From: Bacteroidales bacterium
Lineage (GTDB): Bacteria; Bacteroidota; Bacteroidia; Bacteroidales; JAFGUD01
Length of the DNA: 64,000 nucleotides
Direction: 5' to 3'
NCBI GenBank assembly: GCA_016938685.1
Contig: JAFGUD010000084.1
Coordinates: 1-64,000, forward strand
In this document: one piece after another, positions 63,255 through 64,000 of the stretch
How the letters are laid out: each line of letters opens with the position of its first letter
Numbering within the stretch: position 1 is the stretch's first letter
Made by a program: the position numbers and the translations under genes
The notes under the pieces: model-generated
What the model was told of the DNA's origin: nothing
Database searches by the model: none
What the model saw: only the letters and a program-made list of their open reading frames with translations

Positions 63255-63482
63255 GAAAAAAAAATTAAGAATTAAAAACTAAGAATTAATAATCAATGGT
63301 GTAAAGTTAGACAGTAAAAAAAGTCCCAGCGGGACGACCTGTTTGTAAGTTCCGACGCAAGTCGGAAAAAAAGATAACAATCAAGAAAGTGCCGTTAGGT
63401 ACGTTCAGTTTTTTTCCTAAACAAAACGACATTGAACTAAGAAATAAAAATTAAGAATTAACTATCAATTATTAATTGTTAA
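63255..63482. repeat. Intergenic cluster of three REP-like palindromes between AT-rich direct repeats
   Basis: Three hairpins lie in a row: GTCCC-AGC-GGGAC (63323-63335), TTCCGAC-GCAA-GTCGGAA (63350-63367) and GTGCC-GTTA-GGTAC (63389-63402, with one G-T pair). On both sides are short AT-rich units of the AAGAATTAA type. No T tract follows the hairpins, so they are not simple terminators, and no reading frame is seen. Confidence 0.65.
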
Positions 63483-63932
63483 TTATATATTGTCTTCCGC
63501 CCGCCATTCTGCAAACGATGTTTGAGTTTCGTACAATCTGAGCATTACAAGTTCTGCGTTTTCAGGTAATTTAGATTTAATTACTTCTACAAAATCAATC
63601 ACCATATTTTCGCATGTTGGTTGATAATTTTTGCGCTGAACTTGTTCAATAGAGTAGTTTTCAAATTGTATTTCACCGTGAGGTGAATTTTTATTAACCG
63701 CAACAAAATGATCGTGTTTGTCAAAAATTTCTTCTTTAATGATTTTTTTCAAATCGCCAAAATCCATAACCATTCCGTTTTTGGGGTTTTGGTGGTCGTT
63801 TATTGGTTCTCCCAAAATAGAAACGTACAAAATATATGTGTGTCCATGAATGTTTTTGCATTTTCCGTCGTAATTCCATAAAGCATGTGCCATCTCGAAT
63901 TGAAATTCTTTTGTTATTCTTATTTTTGCCAT
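63483..63932 (-). CDS. 6-pyruvoyltetrahydropterin synthase / QueD-like protein
   Basis: The 149-residue protein has the PTPS/QueD fold: FQFEMAHALWNYDGKCKNIHGHTYILYV carries the zinc-binding histidines and catalytic Cys, then GMVMDFGDLKKIIKEEIFDKHDHFVAVN, and PTCENMVIDFVEVIKSKLP and RLYETQTSFAEW complete the active site. In bacteria it most often acts as QueD (6-carboxy-tetrahydropterin synthase) in queuosine synthesis, but a pterin role is possible; the neighbours do not decide. It is transcribed alone and ends just before the palindromic region. Confidence 0.9.
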   Translation of the reverse strand: MAKIRITKEFQFEMAHALWNYDGKCKNIHGHTYILYVSILGEPINDHQNPKNGMVMDFGDLKKIIKEEIFDKHDHFVAVNKNSPHGEIQFENYSIEQVQRKNYQPTCENMVIDFVEVIKSKLPENAELVMLRLYETQTSFAEWRAEDNI

Positions 63933-64000
63933 AATTCCAAAAATTTATTTGATTTACAAAAATAAATAAATTTTTTTTAAGTTTGCTTTTTGTAAGTAAC

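Noticed and set aside
1-64000. CRISPR array or cas genes
   Set aside because: No regularly spaced identical repeats with unique spacers were found; the short palindrome clusters lack such spacing, and no Cas-like protein is encoded.
1-64000. Insertion sequences or prophage
   Set aside because: No transposase, integrase, terminase or phage structural gene was recognised; palindromic elements are present without an encoded transposase.

Overview
The window is a compact stretch of a low-GC chromosome from a member of the Bacteroidota. It is probably a free-living or uncultured Bacteroidales/Marinilabiliales-type lineage, but the exact taxon cannot be fixed by eye. The evidence is: promoters that fit the Bacteroidota pattern TTG-N17-23-TAnnTTTG; few Shine-Dalgarno sites; type IX secretion (T9SS)-type C-termini on secreted proteins; typical Bacteroidota neighbourhoods (rplM-rpsI-rpsB-tsf, rsfS-ftsH-cdsA); and many Bacteroidota-type families (DUF4296, TRL-like, DUF2007, nucleoside:H+ symporter).

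Layout. 1-7 kb: a secreted EEP-fold hydrolase, a polyprenyl diphosphate synthase, a large membrane receptor ending in a hemerythrin domain, and a B12-binding radical SAM protein. 7-13.5 kb: leuS with a curious duplicated tail, a Uma2-type nuclease, then thyA, deoC and asd. 13.5-19.3 kb: one giant secreted multidomain protein. 19.6-19.9 kb: tRNA-Arg(CCT) and tRNA-Asn(GTT). 20-25 kb: sugar kinase, nucleoside-type transporter, bifunctional nuclease and nadB. 25.3-29.2 kb: a four-gene glycosyltransferase/ATP-grasp-like operon. 29.4-35.5 kb: MBL hydrolase, zinc-ribbon-like protein, uvrC and the ribosomal block. 35.6-41 kb: an ECF sigma/anti-sigma pair, ilvE, a cyclase-HD fusion and an O-methyltransferase. 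41.1-44.9 kb: an accessory island of small lipoproteins with two tandem duplications. 45-49.2 kb: ahcY, a coiled-coil membrane protein, a DUF4296 lipoprotein and ddl. 49.2-54.1 kb: a three-gene accessory operon (see below). 54.2-58.4 kb: cdsA, a five-repeat DUF2007-like protein, ftsH and rsfS. 58.5-63.9 kb: dCMP deaminase, an S41 protease, polA and a queD-like gene.

The most interesting locus is 49182-54133 on the minus strand. A large STAND/NACHT-like P-loop NTPase is followed, with an ATGA overlap and then no spacing at all, by a membrane-anchored EEP-fold phosphodiesterase and a HET-C / zinc-phospholipase-like protein. A putative sensor ATPase translationally coupled to two putative lipid- or nucleic-acid-cleaving effectors looks like an NLR-type immune or abortive-infection module. 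It sits between housekeeping genes (cdsA and ddl). I do not recognise this combination as a described system, though a database search would be needed to be sure.

Other noteworthy structure includes two mutually exclusive hairpins in the deoC-thyA spacer, a hairpin in the rpsI-rpsB spacer, REP-like palindrome clusters in three intergenic regions (one carrying a copy of the leuS 3' end), and signalling proteins with unusual domain combinations. No CRISPR array, insertion sequence, rRNA or replication origin was found. Functions are assigned by reading motifs; no database search was possible.
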